Assembly: GCA_945902075.1 (NCBI GenBank)
Contig: CAMDMA010000011.1
Coordinates: 19,779 to 83,778 of the forward strand
Direction of reading: 5' to 3'
From: Candidatus Kuenenia stuttgartensis
Lineage (GTDB): Bacteria; Planctomycetota; Phycisphaerae; Phycisphaerales; SM1A02
DNA length: 64,000 nt
Shown here: positions 44,495 to 53,577 of the stretch, one piece after another
How the letters are laid out: each line of letters starts with the position of its first letter
How positions within the stretch are numbered: position 1 is the stretch's first letter
Notes under the pieces: generated by a model
What the model saw: the letters and a program-made list of their open reading frames with translations, nothing else
The model's database searches: none
What the model was told of the DNA's origin: nothing
Program-made: the position numbers and the translations under genes

Positions 44495-46240
44495 TTATCG
44501 CTTCGTTCGGCGCCACGCCTCGAGCGCATCCGCGCCGAGCGCGTTGAGGCACTGCGATTTCGGCAGCCAGCCACGCTGTGCGGTGAGGACTCCAAAACGG
44601 AGTTCATCAAAATCCTCGCGACGGTGGACATCGCAATCGATCGCGATCATGCAGCCCGCATCGGCCGCGGCCCGCACATGAACATCGCGTAGATCAAGCC
44701 GCACATGATGACTGTTGAGTTCGAGCGCAGTCCCATGCTCTTTCGCAGCGGCATAGAGCTCGTTCATCGATGGCTCGAGACCTGGGCGACCGTTGACGAT
44801 ACGACCGGTGGGATGACCAATCACATGGACGAGCGGATGACGGATTGCCCTCAGGAGTCGATCGGTTGCGATACGCGACTCTTGCTTGAGTGCAGCATGA
44901 GGACTTGCAACAACCCAATCGAGCTCAGCAAGGAGCGTGTCGTCATAGTCGAGTGCTCCATCGGAGAGAATGTCGACCTCACTACCAGCCCAAATCCGCA
45001 TGTTGGGAAATCGTGATCGCGCCTCGTGAATCGCTTGAATGTGTGCGCGAAGCCGAACCTCATCGAGTCCATTCGCTTGAAACTGGCTCTTCGAGTGATC
45101 GGTGATGGCGATGGTGTGAAATCCGCGGCGCGCAGCCTCCGTGACAAGTTCATCGATCGACATCGCCCCATCTGAAGCCGTGGTATGCGAGTGAAGTTCG
45201 CTCTTGATGTCGGTGATCGCGACAAACTCTGCGCGGTTCGCGCCTCGCAAGAACACATCGATCTCGCCGCGATCCTCGCGCATCGTCGGCGGAATCCAAT
45301 CCACTCCGAGCGCCTCGTAAACTGCGCGTTCGTCATCCGATGCAACCGCGGTCGCACCCTCGAGGGCCTTGCCGTCCGCGCCACTCGGAAACAAGCCGTA
45401 CTCGTTGAGTCGAAAGCCCATCGAGATCGCGCGCTCACGGAGCCGCACATTGTGCTCTTTACTTCCGGTGAAATACTGCAAGGCTGCGCCGAAACTTTCG
45501 CGCGGAACGACGCGAAGATCGACTTGCACCCCGTTTGTCGTCTGCACGCTTGTCTTGGTCTCTCCGCTTGCGAGCACCTTTGCGACCTCAGGCCGGGCAC
45601 GAAACGCCGCCATTAGCCCAGGAACATCCGTCGAGCATGCCAGAATGTCGATATCGCCGATCGTCTCCTTTCCGCGCCGAAGACTGCCCGCAAACGCAAC
45701 TCGTTCAACAAAGGGCAACTTCGCAAGTTCGGAAACCAACGCCTCTGCAATTGGTGAAGCCTCACCAATCCGGATACGCCCGCGCGCGCTCTCGGCAAAC
45801 GCGATCGACTCCTTCATGTTTTCAATCGTCTTCGGTCCCATGCGCGGCAACTTTCCGACCGCACCAGATTCAATCGCACCTTTCAACGTCGTGAGGTCAA
45901 CGACCGCGGCTTCTGTCCAAAGTGTGCGCGCCGTTTTTGGGCCGATACCCTGGATCGAAAGCACTTCCTTGAGACCAGAGGGAACCTGCGCGCGCAATTC
46001 CTCAAGTTCGGACATTGTCGCCGTCTTGCCGAACTCAACGATTTTCGCCGCAGTTGATGCGCCGAGCCCATCAATCTCTTTGAGCGCCGCAAGTTCCATT
46101 GTGCACGCTTCGCCAGCGAGGCCTTCGACAGCGCGGGCAGCCTTGCGGAAAGCATTGACTTTGAAAACGTTTGCTCCGAGGATTTCGGAGAGAACAGCAA
46201 GTTCTTCGAAGAGTGCTGCAACTTCTGCGTTCGATGGCAT
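44495..46240 (-). CDS. polX: Family X DNA polymerase with C-terminal PHP domain (PolX)
   Basis: 581 residues. Base-excision-repair-type polymerase. Helix-hairpin-helix blocks (IDGLGASTAAKI and IQGIGPKTARTLW) precede the polymerase palm: AGSLRRGKETIGDIDIL gives the first two catalytic Asp residues, and NGVQVDLRVV the third. From about residue 340 a PHP metallo-domain follows: ELHSHTTASDGAMSIDEL, ITDHSKS, WAGSEVDIL and the C-terminal DCDVHRREDFDELRFG. Bacterial PolX enzymes use PHP for 3'-5' exonuclease activity. Its start lies 12 bases after waaA. Confidence 0.95.
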   Translation of the reverse strand: MPSNAEVAALFEELAVLSEILGANVFKVNAFRKAARAVEGLAGEACTMELAALKEIDGLGASTAAKIVEFGKTATMSELEELRAQVPSGLKEVLSIQGIGPKTARTLWTEAAVVDLTTLKGAIESGAVGKLPRMGPKTIENMKESIAFAESARGRIRIGEASPIAEALVSELAKLPFVERVAFAGSLRRGKETIGDIDILACSTDVPGLMAAFRARPEVAKVLASGETKTSVQTTNGVQVDLRVVPRESFGAALQYFTGSKEHNVRLRERAISMGFRLNEYGLFPSGADGKALEGATAVASDDERAVYEALGVDWIPPTMREDRGEIDVFLRGANRAEFVAITDIKSELHSHTTASDGAMSIDELVTEAARRGFHTIAITDHSKSQFQANGLDEVRLRAHIQAIHEARSRFPNMRIWAGSEVDILSDGALDYDDTLLAELDWVVASPHAALKQESRIATDRLLRAIRHPLVHVIGHPTGRIVNGRPGLEPSMNELYAAAKEHGTALELNSHHVRLDLRDVHVRAAADAGCMIAIDCDVHRREDFDELRFGVLTAQRGWLPKSQCLNALGADALEAWRRTKR

Positions 46241-46252
46241 CGCCTGAAGATA

Positions 46253-47596
46253 TCAGGCTCGCGTCGCAAGCACCGCGAGGACGAGTTCGGCTGTCCGCGC
46301 GGTACCGCCCTGCTCGCGTCGGATCGTTTCGCGTGCGCGGAGCGCGATTTCCGCGCGCCGCCGAGGATCCGCGAGCAGTTCGCTTAGTGCAGATGCAAGC
46401 GATTCGCGGTCGACTTGCAAAATGCCACCCGACTTCAGAAACGCCTCGACAACATCACGGAAATCAGCAACGCGAGGGCCGATCACGACTGGCTTTGCGA
46501 GACTCGCGGGTTCGATCGGATCGCTTCCGTAGAGCTTTCCAAAACTACGCCCCATCACGACAACATCTGCAAGCGCGTAGGCCATACGGAGTTCGCCGAT
46601 CGTGTCGAGCACAAAAAATCGCGTATCGGCAGTCACGCCCTCACCTGGATTCACTTGTCGTGAGCGACGCACACATCCCGGCAAATTGGCTGCAACCCCG
46701 TCAAACCACTCGGGCTTTCGGGGCGCGATGATCAGCCGTGCGCCGTCAGGAAGTGCCTCGCGGAGGAGCAACTCCTCGCCAGGCTCCGTACTTCCAGCGA
46801 CGACAAGTGGGACACCCTTCGGCACTCCGAGGTCTGTCCGCAACTTCGCAGCGCCTGGAACATCGTCAGCCAACGCAATCGAGTCCCATTTCATGTTTCC
46901 CGAAACGACGACTTCCGGAGCACCGAGTTCCGCGAAGCGGTCCGCGTAGACACGATTCTGCGCAAGCACGATTCCTGCGCGGGCAAACATCCCAGTCACA
47001 AATCGTCGAACGCGACGGTAGCGAACAATCGATCGGTCGCTCAGCCGTCCATTGACAACAATCACCGGAATCTCACGCGACTCCGCGAGACGCGTCATGT
47101 TCGGCCACAACTCAAGCTCGACGAGTAGGAGCAAATCGGGCTCGATGCGATCAAACCAATTCCGCATGGCAAAGGTGAAGTCGAATGGCGTGCGAACCAC
47201 GGTATGCGATGCGCCAAAGATCGACATTGCGCGTGAGAAACCCGTGTCGGTGGTAACACTTATGACAAGCTCGGGCCGAAGCCGATCTGCGGCGAGTCGC
47301 TCAACAAGTCCGCGGATCGCGTTCACTTCTCCCACTGATACAGCATGCAGAAGGACGCGCGGTCGAGCGGTGCGGCGCAGAATGAGTCCCGCACCGAGTC
47401 GTGCGGACCAGTCTGTTTTGATCTTTCCGGTGACGATCATCCGTACGAGCCAAATCGGCGAAGTCACGAGCACAGCAATGAAGTAGCAAAAATCCGTCGC
47501 GATACAGGCGAATCGATGAAGGCGTGGAGCCTTGTTCGTACCCGCATTGGGCGCGTTGCTTTCGCTCGTTTGATGCTGATCGGCGTCGACGTTCAC
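46253..47596 (-). CDS. waaA: 3-deoxy-D-manno-octulosonic acid transferase WaaA (Kdo transferase)
   Basis: 447 residues. Adds Kdo to lipid IVA, an essential step of lipopolysaccharide assembly, so the organism makes lipid A. An N-terminal membrane anchor (TDFCYFIAVLVTSPIWLVRM) is followed by a GT-B fold: LLHAVSVGEVNAI, ISVTTDTGFSRAM, VELELWPNM, NGRLSDRSI, VAGSTEPGEELLLREA and VMGRSFGKLYGSDPIEPA. The start is taken as GTG 47596 because it makes a GTGA overlap with the upstream gene; GTG 47626 is possible. It lies between a TlpA-like gene and polX, an unusual context. Confidence 0.92.
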   Translation of the reverse strand: MNVDADQHQTSESNAPNAGTNKAPRLHRFACIATDFCYFIAVLVTSPIWLVRMIVTGKIKTDWSARLGAGLILRRTARPRVLLHAVSVGEVNAIRGLVERLAADRLRPELVISVTTDTGFSRAMSIFGASHTVVRTPFDFTFAMRNWFDRIEPDLLLLVELELWPNMTRLAESREIPVIVVNGRLSDRSIVRYRRVRRFVTGMFARAGIVLAQNRVYADRFAELGAPEVVVSGNMKWDSIALADDVPGAAKLRTDLGVPKGVPLVVAGSTEPGEELLLREALPDGARLIIAPRKPEWFDGVAANLPGCVRRSRQVNPGEGVTADTRFFVLDTIGELRMAYALADVVVMGRSFGKLYGSDPIEPASLAKPVVIGPRVADFRDVVEAFLKSGGILQVDRESLASALSELLADPRRRAEIALRARETIRREQGGTARTAELVLAVLATRA

Positions 47597-48219
47597 TTGA
47601 GGTTCTTCGCCATTGCCGCGAGCCACTTGACGCTCTGGGTTCCCTCGGCGAGATCAACGACACGCCCCTTCGAGTCGACGTAAAGCGTCTTCGGAATGGA
47701 TGACGATGCGTTGATTCGACGGATGAAATCCATGAAATCCGGCGTTGACATGAACTCTGCTTCGTTGGCCGCATTGGATTTGAGGAAGTTTTTCACAAGC
47801 CCCGCCCCCGTGTCCACACTCACGCCAATGACTGCGACGCGTTCGGGCATCGTTCCCTTCAGCGCATGGACATTCGCTCGATTGACGCGGCATGGGCCGC
47901 ACCACGAAGCCCAAATCTCAATGATCATGGGCCGACCAGCAAACTTCGAGAGCGCAACATCGTTTCCTTCGAGATCGCGTACAACGAGCTTGTGCACCGG
48001 ACCGAGTTTCACTTGTTCGACAGCGGCATCGGCCGTCAACGTTGCAGACTCTGACGACGGATTGGGCGTCGGCGCTGCTGATACGACGGGTGAAGGCGCG
48101 ATCGGCGGTATAGGTGCGGTCGATTCCGCCGCACTCGCCATCGGCGTTGCCGCGTCGTGTTTGCAACCGACGGCAATGATCGAAATCACAAGGAAGATGC
48201 CGACACAGGCTCGATGCAT
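47593..48219 (-). CDS. TlpA-like thioredoxin-fold lipoprotein
   Basis: 208 residues. A lipoprotein signal (MHRACVGIFLVISIIAVGC, lipobox AVGC) is followed by a Pro/Ala/Ser-rich linker (about 25-65) and a thioredoxin-fold domain with WASWCGPCRVNRANVHAL. The WCGPC active site points to a periplasmic thiol-disulphide oxidoreductase of the TlpA/ResA type. The C-terminal blocks SSSIPKTLYVDSKG (with the cis-Pro) and VKWLAAM fit. Its start codon is only 19 bases from the divergent 5-oxoprolinase start. Confidence 0.9.
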   Translation of the reverse strand: MHRACVGIFLVISIIAVGCKHDAATPMASAAESTAPIPPIAPSPVVSAAPTPNPSSESATLTADAAVEQVKLGPVHKLVVRDLEGNDVALSKFAGRPMIIEIWASWCGPCRVNRANVHALKGTMPERVAVIGVSVDTGAGLVKNFLKSNAANEAEFMSTPDFMDFIRRINASSSIPKTLYVDSKGRVVDLAEGTQSVKWLAAMAKNLK

Positions 48220-48238
48220 CGCGTCAGAATAGCCGACC

Positions 48239-51200
48239 GTGACAACTGCGTCGAAACCCTTTCAACATCCCGCAAGAAACCGATGGCTGGTCGCGCTCGA
48301 CACCGGAGGGACGTTTACCGATGTGATTGCAGTTTCGCCGGATGGCATCATCACCCGCACGAAAGTGCCATCCGATGGTTCACTCTCCGCAACGGTTCGA
48401 CGGCGAAGTGGCAGACGGCTGGAGATCTCTCCAGCCGCGCGGCTCGAACTACCCGATGGATTTCTCGATGGCTGGGAACTTTGTACACACAGCGCTTTAG
48501 GCGAGCGCACGGAAGCCTCGATTGATCGGCAGGTGGGCAACACGCTTCTCCTATCGCGCGTGGCGCGCATCGTGGAGGGCGCCTCGATCCGGCTCGTACT
48601 CCGTTCGACGACGATCGACGCGCCACGACTCGGTATCCATCTCGCGACAAAAACCCCGCTGCGTGGCCTGCTTCCGCCGATCGAACTTCGACTTTCCACC
48701 ACGCGCGGCACCAATGCGCTGCTCGAAGGCCGCGGCGCAAGAGTTGGGGTGCTCGTGTCCGCGGGGCTTGAAGGCGTCGTCGAAATTGGCGACCAGACGC
48801 GAGATGATTTGTTCGCGCGCGTACCGATGAGGCCTCAACCGATCGCCACGGCAGTCTGCGCGATTTCGGAACGCTCAAACGCTCGCGGCGCATGTCTCCT
48901 TTGTGCCGACGACAGCGATATCGCGCGGGCTGCCACGCTGCTTGCGACTGCGAATTGTGAGACGATTGTCGTGAGTCTCGCACACGCGCTCGCGGATCGT
49001 TCGCGCGAACAGGTCATCGCCGCCACCCTGCGAACACTCGGTTGGCGCGCGACTGCTGCCGCGGATATCGCACCGCATCCTCGGCTGATCACCCGGACGG
49101 AGACCGCAACGGTCCACGCACGGCTTGAGCCCATTCTTGACCATTTCATTCGCGATGCACGCGCGTCTGCTGGTGAAGCGCCGGCCTTCGTGTTCACGTC
49201 CGCTGGAGTTCTTCAGCGCGCGGAACGATTGCTTGCGCGCGACACGCTTCTCTCCGGACCCGCCGGCGGCACGCGCGCAGTCGCCGAAGTCGCGCGTCGG
49301 CATGCAATCGGGCATGCAATCGGTTTCGACATGGGTGGAACAAGTTCGGACGTCTCGCGCGTTACCAACGGTGCGGTATCACTCCGCGCAGAATCACGCA
49401 TTGGTCGCGCGACCGTGGCTGCCCCAAGTATCGCCATCGACAGCGTTGCTGCCGGAGGCGGATCGATTTGTAGCGTGCGCGATGGAGCGTGTGAAGTGGG
49501 CCCTGAAAGTGCCGGTGCGAATCCCGGGCCCGCGTGTTACGGCCGAGGCGGTCCACTCGCACTGTCTGATGTGAATCTTCTTGCCGGCCGTTTCGTTTCC
49601 GATTTCGAGTCGATCGCTCTCGAACGCACACCTGCCGAGGCGCTGTTACAGGTGGCGGCCGAAGACCGTGGCATGACAGAAATCGGCACGATGCATGCGT
49701 TTCTTGATATCGCGAATACACGCATGGCACTCGCGATCGAAAATCTCTGCGTGCGTGACGGTGTGGATGTGGTCGGTCACGCGCTCATCGCTTTCGGTGG
49801 CGCGGGTGGGCAGCACGCGTGCCCAATCGCTGAGCGACTCGGTATCGACCAAATCATCTTTCCGCGCTTCGCTGGATTCCTCTGCGCACAAGGCGTACTC
49901 AATGCGACCCCTGCCCGGTTTGCCGTGCGTCCACTACTCGTGCCGCTTCTTGGAAATGAGGCGTTGTTTGCTCTCGCCTGCGAGGAGGCCGTCGACGAAG
50001 CACGCGACGAACTCGAGGCCGACACGGGCGAACGCGGAGAATGCGCGACGGTCACCGTGCGCCTCAGGCTGCTCGGACAAGAAGCTTCAATCGAGGTTCC
50101 GTATGGGACCATTCCCGATATGACGCAGGCATTTCAGCAGCGATTTGAAGTACTTTTTGGATATGCGCCCCCACCGCGTGCCATTGAGGCAGAGCAACTT
50201 CTTGCTCAGGTTGCTGCGCGCGAAGCTTTACGAGTCGACGAGCTTCAGTACGACACGCCGTCCGACAGTTTCGCGCGCGCATATGACACTGTGGAAATGC
50301 TCTCGAATGGTGCAGTGGTACGGACCCCGATCTTCGCGCGCGCATCACTTGCTGCTGGCCGCACCATTGAGGGACCAGCACTGATCCTTGATGTCGGCGA
50401 GACCGTGGTGATCGATGTCGGTTGGCGGGCGGAGATTGATCGGACCGGCGACATCGTCGCGCGGCGCGTGGCATGCGCCGCAAGTGATCCGACTACGACG
50501 CCCGAACCTGGCGACGAGGTTTTTGCCGCGAGACTCGAGTCGATTGCACTTGGAATGGGCCATCTTCTTGAGCGCACCGCGCTCAGTCCAAACATTCGTG
50601 ATCGGCTCGATTTCTCGTGCGCGATTCTCGATCACGATGGAAATCTTGTCCAAAATGCTCCGCATCTCCCAGTGCATCTCGGCGCACTCGGAGTGTGCGT
50701 GCGTGGTGTCGCGCGCGAGCTAGAGCTTCGCGAAGGCGACATCGCGGTGACCAACCACCCCGCTTTTGGCGGGTCACATCTGCCTGATGTCACAACGGTG
50801 GCACCGGTGTTCGTAGACGGGATGCGCGTCGCCTATGTCGCCGTTCGCGCGCACCATGCAGAGATCGGCGGGACGCGTCCTGGTTCGTTCCCTCCTGATG
50901 CGCGCACACTTGCGGAGGAAGGCGTGGTACTCGCGCCATTCGTAGCAGTGCGCGGGGGCGATCTCGATGTTGAGGGAACACGCGCGCGATTCGCACTCGG
51001 CGCATTTCCATCGCGAAATCCAGATGAAAACCTCGCAGATCTTTCTGCACAGATCGCAGCAACGCGACATGGGACAGCAGCAGTCGCAAAGCTTGCCCGC
51101 GCATGCGGTCGTGACGAATTTTCCGCTCGCTGTGCGAGCGAACTCGAGCGCGCCTCGCGAGCACTGCATGCACGCGTCTCGCGTTGGCCGCATGAAACGC

Positions 51201-52150
51201 GTCACGCGGAGCGCTTTCTTGACGACGGTACGCCTATTCGCGTGCGCATCGCCCGAAAAAACGATCGACTCACGATCGACTTCTCAGGCTCGGGCCCCGT
51301 GCACCAAGCGAATTTCAATGCGCCACGCGCTGTGACCCAAGCCGCCACGCTCTACGCGCTGCGACTCTTGATCGACGAACCGGTTCCGATGAACGAAGGG
51401 CTTCTTCGTGCGATCGATCTTGTCATACCCGAAGGGATTCTGAACCCGCCATTCGAACGCGATCCGCTTCGCTGCCCCCCGGTGGTTGCTGGAAATGTCG
51501 AGACCAGTCAATCCGTGGTGGCAGTGCTTCTCGATGCACTCGGACTCGTCGCGGAAAGTCAGAGCACGATGAACAATGTGCTGTTCGGCAATCACACTGT
51601 GAGTATCTACGAAACACTCGGCGGAGGCGCGGGCGCAGGACCGCGAGATGAAGTGCGAGATGAAGTGCGAGATGTATCGCAAGATCATTCGCAATCAACA
51701 CACGCGACGCCTGCAAAACATGGCGCGAGTGCGGTCCACGTCCACATGTCAAACACTCGACTCACGGATATTGATGTGCTCGAGCGGCGTGCGCCGGTCA
51801 TTATTCGCGAGTTTCGCATCCGTCGAGAATCAGGCGGTGAAGGTGCGGGGCGCGGCGGCGATGGGATGGTGCGTAGTTACGAGTTTCTCGCGCCCATCTC
51901 GCTCTCTTTCTTTGGATCGCGCCGAGTACACGCACCACGGGGAATAAACGGCGGAGGACCAGGCGCATGCGGCGTAGAACTTCTCTGTCGCACGGGTGAC
52001 TCATGCTTCACAGCGCTCACCGGAGGTGTGCACGCGCTTGAACTTCGCGCCGGCGACCGATTTACCGTTGAAACGCCGGGAGGCGGCGGATTCGGCGCCC
52101 CACTTGAAACCAGTGTTATGTCCGCTGCGGGACACGTGCCGGAAGATTGA
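48239..52150 (+). CDS. 5-oxoprolinase (fused HyuA-HyuB, ATP-hydrolysing)
   Basis: 1303 residues. Converts 5-oxoproline to glutamate with ATP, or a related hydantoin. The HyuA-type part (residues 1-750) opens with LDTGGTFTDVIAVSPDG, carries STTRGTNALLEGRGARVG, a second ATPase block GFDMGGTSSDVSRV and FGGAGGQHACPIAERL. The HyuB-type part (about 760-1303) has ERTALSPNIRDRLDFSCAIL, TNHPAFGGSHLPDVT, VAGNVETSQ and GGDGMVRSYEFL. The fusion and length match eukaryotic-type 5-oxoprolinase. An in-frame 12-bp repeat (51643-51672, RDEV RDEV) and a short insert sit in the C-terminal part. The start is GTG at 48239. Its 3' end overlaps the convergent phosphodiesterase gene by 35 bases. Confidence 0.92.
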   Translation: MTTASKPFQHPARNRWLVALDTGGTFTDVIAVSPDGIITRTKVPSDGSLSATVRRRSGRRLEISPAARLELPDGFLDGWELCTHSALGERTEASIDRQVGNTLLLSRVARIVEGASIRLVLRSTTIDAPRLGIHLATKTPLRGLLPPIELRLSTTRGTNALLEGRGARVGVLVSAGLEGVVEIGDQTRDDLFARVPMRPQPIATAVCAISERSNARGACLLCADDSDIARAATLLATANCETIVVSLAHALADRSREQVIAATLRTLGWRATAAADIAPHPRLITRTETATVHARLEPILDHFIRDARASAGEAPAFVFTSAGVLQRAERLLARDTLLSGPAGGTRAVAEVARRHAIGHAIGFDMGGTSSDVSRVTNGAVSLRAESRIGRATVAAPSIAIDSVAAGGGSICSVRDGACEVGPESAGANPGPACYGRGGPLALSDVNLLAGRFVSDFESIALERTPAEALLQVAAEDRGMTEIGTMHAFLDIANTRMALAIENLCVRDGVDVVGHALIAFGGAGGQHACPIAERLGIDQIIFPRFAGFLCAQGVLNATPARFAVRPLLVPLLGNEALFALACEEAVDEARDELEADTGERGECATVTVRLRLLGQEASIEVPYGTIPDMTQAFQQRFEVLFGYAPPPRAIEAEQLLAQVAAREALRVDELQYDTPSDSFARAYDTVEMLSNGAVVRTPIFARASLAAGRTIEGPALILDVGETVVIDVGWRAEIDRTGDIVARRVACAASDPTTTPEPGDEVFAARLESIALGMGHLLERTALSPNIRDRLDFSCAILDHDGNLVQNAPHLPVHLGALGVCVRGVARELELREGDIAVTNHPAFGGSHLPDVTTVAPVFVDGMRVAYVAVRAHHAEIGGTRPGSFPPDARTLAEEGVVLAPFVAVRGGDLDVEGTRARFALGAFPSRNPDENLADLSAQIAATRHGTAAVAKLARACGRDEFSARCASELERASRALHARVSRWPHETRHAERFLDDGTPIRVRIARKNDRLTIDFSGSGPVHQANFNAPRAVTQAATLYALRLLIDEPVPMNEGLLRAIDLVIPEGILNPPFERDPLRCPPVVAGNVETSQSVVAVLLDALGLVAESQSTMNNVLFGNHTVSIYETLGGGAGAGPRDEVRDEVRDVSQDHSQSTHATPAKHGASAVHVHMSNTRLTDIDVLERRAPVIIREFRIRRESGGEGAGRGGDGMVRSYEFLAPISLSFFGSRRVHAPRGINGGGPGACGVELLCRTGDSCFTALTGGVHALELRAGDRFTVETPGGGGFGAPLETSVMSAAGHVPED
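51642..51673. repeat. In-frame 12-bp tandem repeat inside the 5-oxoprolinase gene
   Basis: GCGAGATGAAGT-type units occur about two and a half times, encoding RDEVRDEVRD. They precede a hydrophilic stretch (DHSQSTHATPAKHGAS) that is absent from the usual family alignment as I remember it. The repeat may be a recent expansion in a surface loop. Confidence 0.7.
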
Positions 52151-52955
52151 TCCGCTCGATCGAGACCGCGAGTCCGCGCGCGAGATCGATCTCGACAAGC
52201 GCTCCTTGCACCGCTTCGCCTCCGCTACCCATGTCGAAGGGAATGTGGACGCCGGTTGTGAAGTGCTTGAGCACGGCTTCCGTTCGCCGACCGATGACTG
52301 AGTCATGGGGACCGGTCATGCCAACATCCGTCTGAAACGCTGTTCCACCCCGAAAGATCCGCTCATCCGCGGTCGGAACATGTGTGTGCGTACCAAGCAC
52401 CGCGGCCACGCGACCATCGAGATGGCGACCGATCGCGGCCTTTTCGCTCGTGACTTCCATGTGAGCCTCAACGATCACGATGGGATTCCGTTCAGGCATC
52501 GCGGCCAACAGTTGGTCGGCGCACTCAAATGGATCATTCGCCTGAATGGATGCAATGTTGATGCGACCGAGCAGTGTGAACACGAACACATCCCGGGGAC
52601 AACGCGCATCGGCCGGGATCCGGATAAGTTTCTTTCCTGGGGTGCGCGCGGAGAGGTTCGCCGGCCTCGAGACCGCCTTCGTGGGATCGTCAAGCAACGG
52701 AATGATCTTGTGCTCCCGGAAAGCATGGTCGCCAAGCGTGCACGCGTCGACCCCGAGCCGTCGAAACTGCTCGAACAACTCAGGTGTGAGACCAGACCCA
52801 TTTCGGGCATTCTCGGCGTTTGCGATGATCCGGTCGGGGCGAAACCGCTCGCGAAGGATCGGCAACTGCTGCTCCAAAGCCATGCGACCAGGAGCGCCGT
52901 TGATGTCGCCGAGGAACGCGATGCGCACGGTGGCCGATGTTGCCGCGGATGCCAT
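52116..52955 (-). CDS. YmdB-like (TIGR00282-type) metallophosphoesterase
   Basis: 279 residues. Family members are di-metal phosphodiesterases, in Bacillus YmdB acting on 2',3'-cyclic nucleotides. AFLGDINGAPGRMALEQ opens the fold; IIANAENARNGSGLTPE and GTHTHVPTADERIF carry further metal ligands. TEDGM-type TDVGMTGPHDSVIG closes it. At the LGNH position the protein has LGDH (LGDHAFREHK), so a usual Asn metal ligand is Asp. The ATG at 52955 is chosen because the frame before it lacks coding character. The gene converges on the 5-oxoprolinase gene with a 35-base tail overlap. Confidence 0.9.
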   Translation of the reverse strand: MASAATSATVRIAFLGDINGAPGRMALEQQLPILRERFRPDRIIANAENARNGSGLTPELFEQFRRLGVDACTLGDHAFREHKIIPLLDDPTKAVSRPANLSARTPGKKLIRIPADARCPRDVFVFTLLGRINIASIQANDPFECADQLLAAMPERNPIVIVEAHMEVTSEKAAIGRHLDGRVAAVLGTHTHVPTADERIFRGGTAFQTDVGMTGPHDSVIGRRTEAVLKHFTTGVHIPFDMGSGGEAVQGALVEIDLARGLAVSIERINLPARVPQRT

Positions 52956-53250
52956 AGACGAGCAGGGTACAAACACCCAATCGGATGGGTTGAACTCATC
53001 TGGTTTGCGAAATGCAACACCTCGCACTTGATTCTGCGAAGATCCTGTTACACTTCGACCTCTCAAGTACTTTGAACCGGGCGGAAACCTTGCCAAAGGT
53101 TTTCGCGAAAGTTCGAGACTGGTTCTTGGTTGGGGCCACGGCCCCGACTCGAAAACCGAACTCAATCAGCGCACCTACAGATCTTTTCACGCGGATTTCG
53201 TTTGAAATCGTCTAGGTCGCTTCGTGCGAAGAACTGCTCTTGCTCACACT

Positions 53251-53336
53251 CGGAGTTACGAGCTCGGAGTTTCGAGCTCGGAGTTTCGAGCTCGAAGGCT
53301 ACGAGCTCAAGGGCTACGAGCTCAAAGGCTACGAGC
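53251..53336. repeat. 14/15-bp tandem array with core CGAGCTC
   Basis: Six units: three of 14 bases of the form CGGAGTT(A/T)CGAGCT (53251-53292) and three of 15 bases of the form C(G/A)A(A/G)GGCTACGAGCT (53293-53336). Each unit contains the partial palindrome GAGCTC at its junction with the next. It is in a non-coding region upstream of the DUF3553-like gene. Confidence 0.85.
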
Positions 53337-53476
53337 AGCGCAAATAGTCGCACAGTCAATTTCGGGACGTCTGCCATCATTCGGTGGAGATTCCGAATCT
53401 TCTTTCGGGCCATCTTTCGGGCTCGTCCCATCTTGCCCCCGCGTCAAGCAACCTCACGGACCGCCGCAACGGACTT

Positions 53477-53509
53477 GAGTAATGCGAGAGTAACGCGAGA
53501 GTAATGCGA
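53477..53509. repeat. 11-bp tandem array, unit GAGTAATGCGA
   Basis: Three units (53477-53487, 53488-53498, 53499-53509) differ at one base. Degenerate GCGAG elements continue to about 53530. The array ends about 70 bases before the next start codon. Confidence 0.75.
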
Positions 53510-53577
53510 GCGAGGGTCATGCGAGCGAGTTCCTTTAGGCATGGTCGTTCAGGCGGGGCATTCAAGCAGCAATTCTC

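Larger units (their letters stand above)
52956..53577. other. 622-base intergenic region with hairpins and two tandem arrays
   Basis: No protein gene is convincing. Two tandem arrays occupy 53251-53336 and 53477-53509. Upstream of them, GAAACCTT/AAGGTTTTC (53084-53104) and a longer imperfect stem (53115-53165, core GTTGGGGC/GCCCCGAC at 53129-53148) could be RNA structure. TTGATT (53028-53033) and TACACT (53049-53054) form a promoter-like pair but with a 15-base spacer. Confidence 0.45.

Noticed and set aside
53129..53148. GC-rich hairpin as a Rho-independent terminator
   Set aside because: No T-run follows on either strand, and the only gene it could serve on the minus strand begins downstream of it.
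53251..53509. Possible CRISPR array
   Set aside because: The repeats are 11-15 bases with no spacers between them. No cas genes occur in the window.
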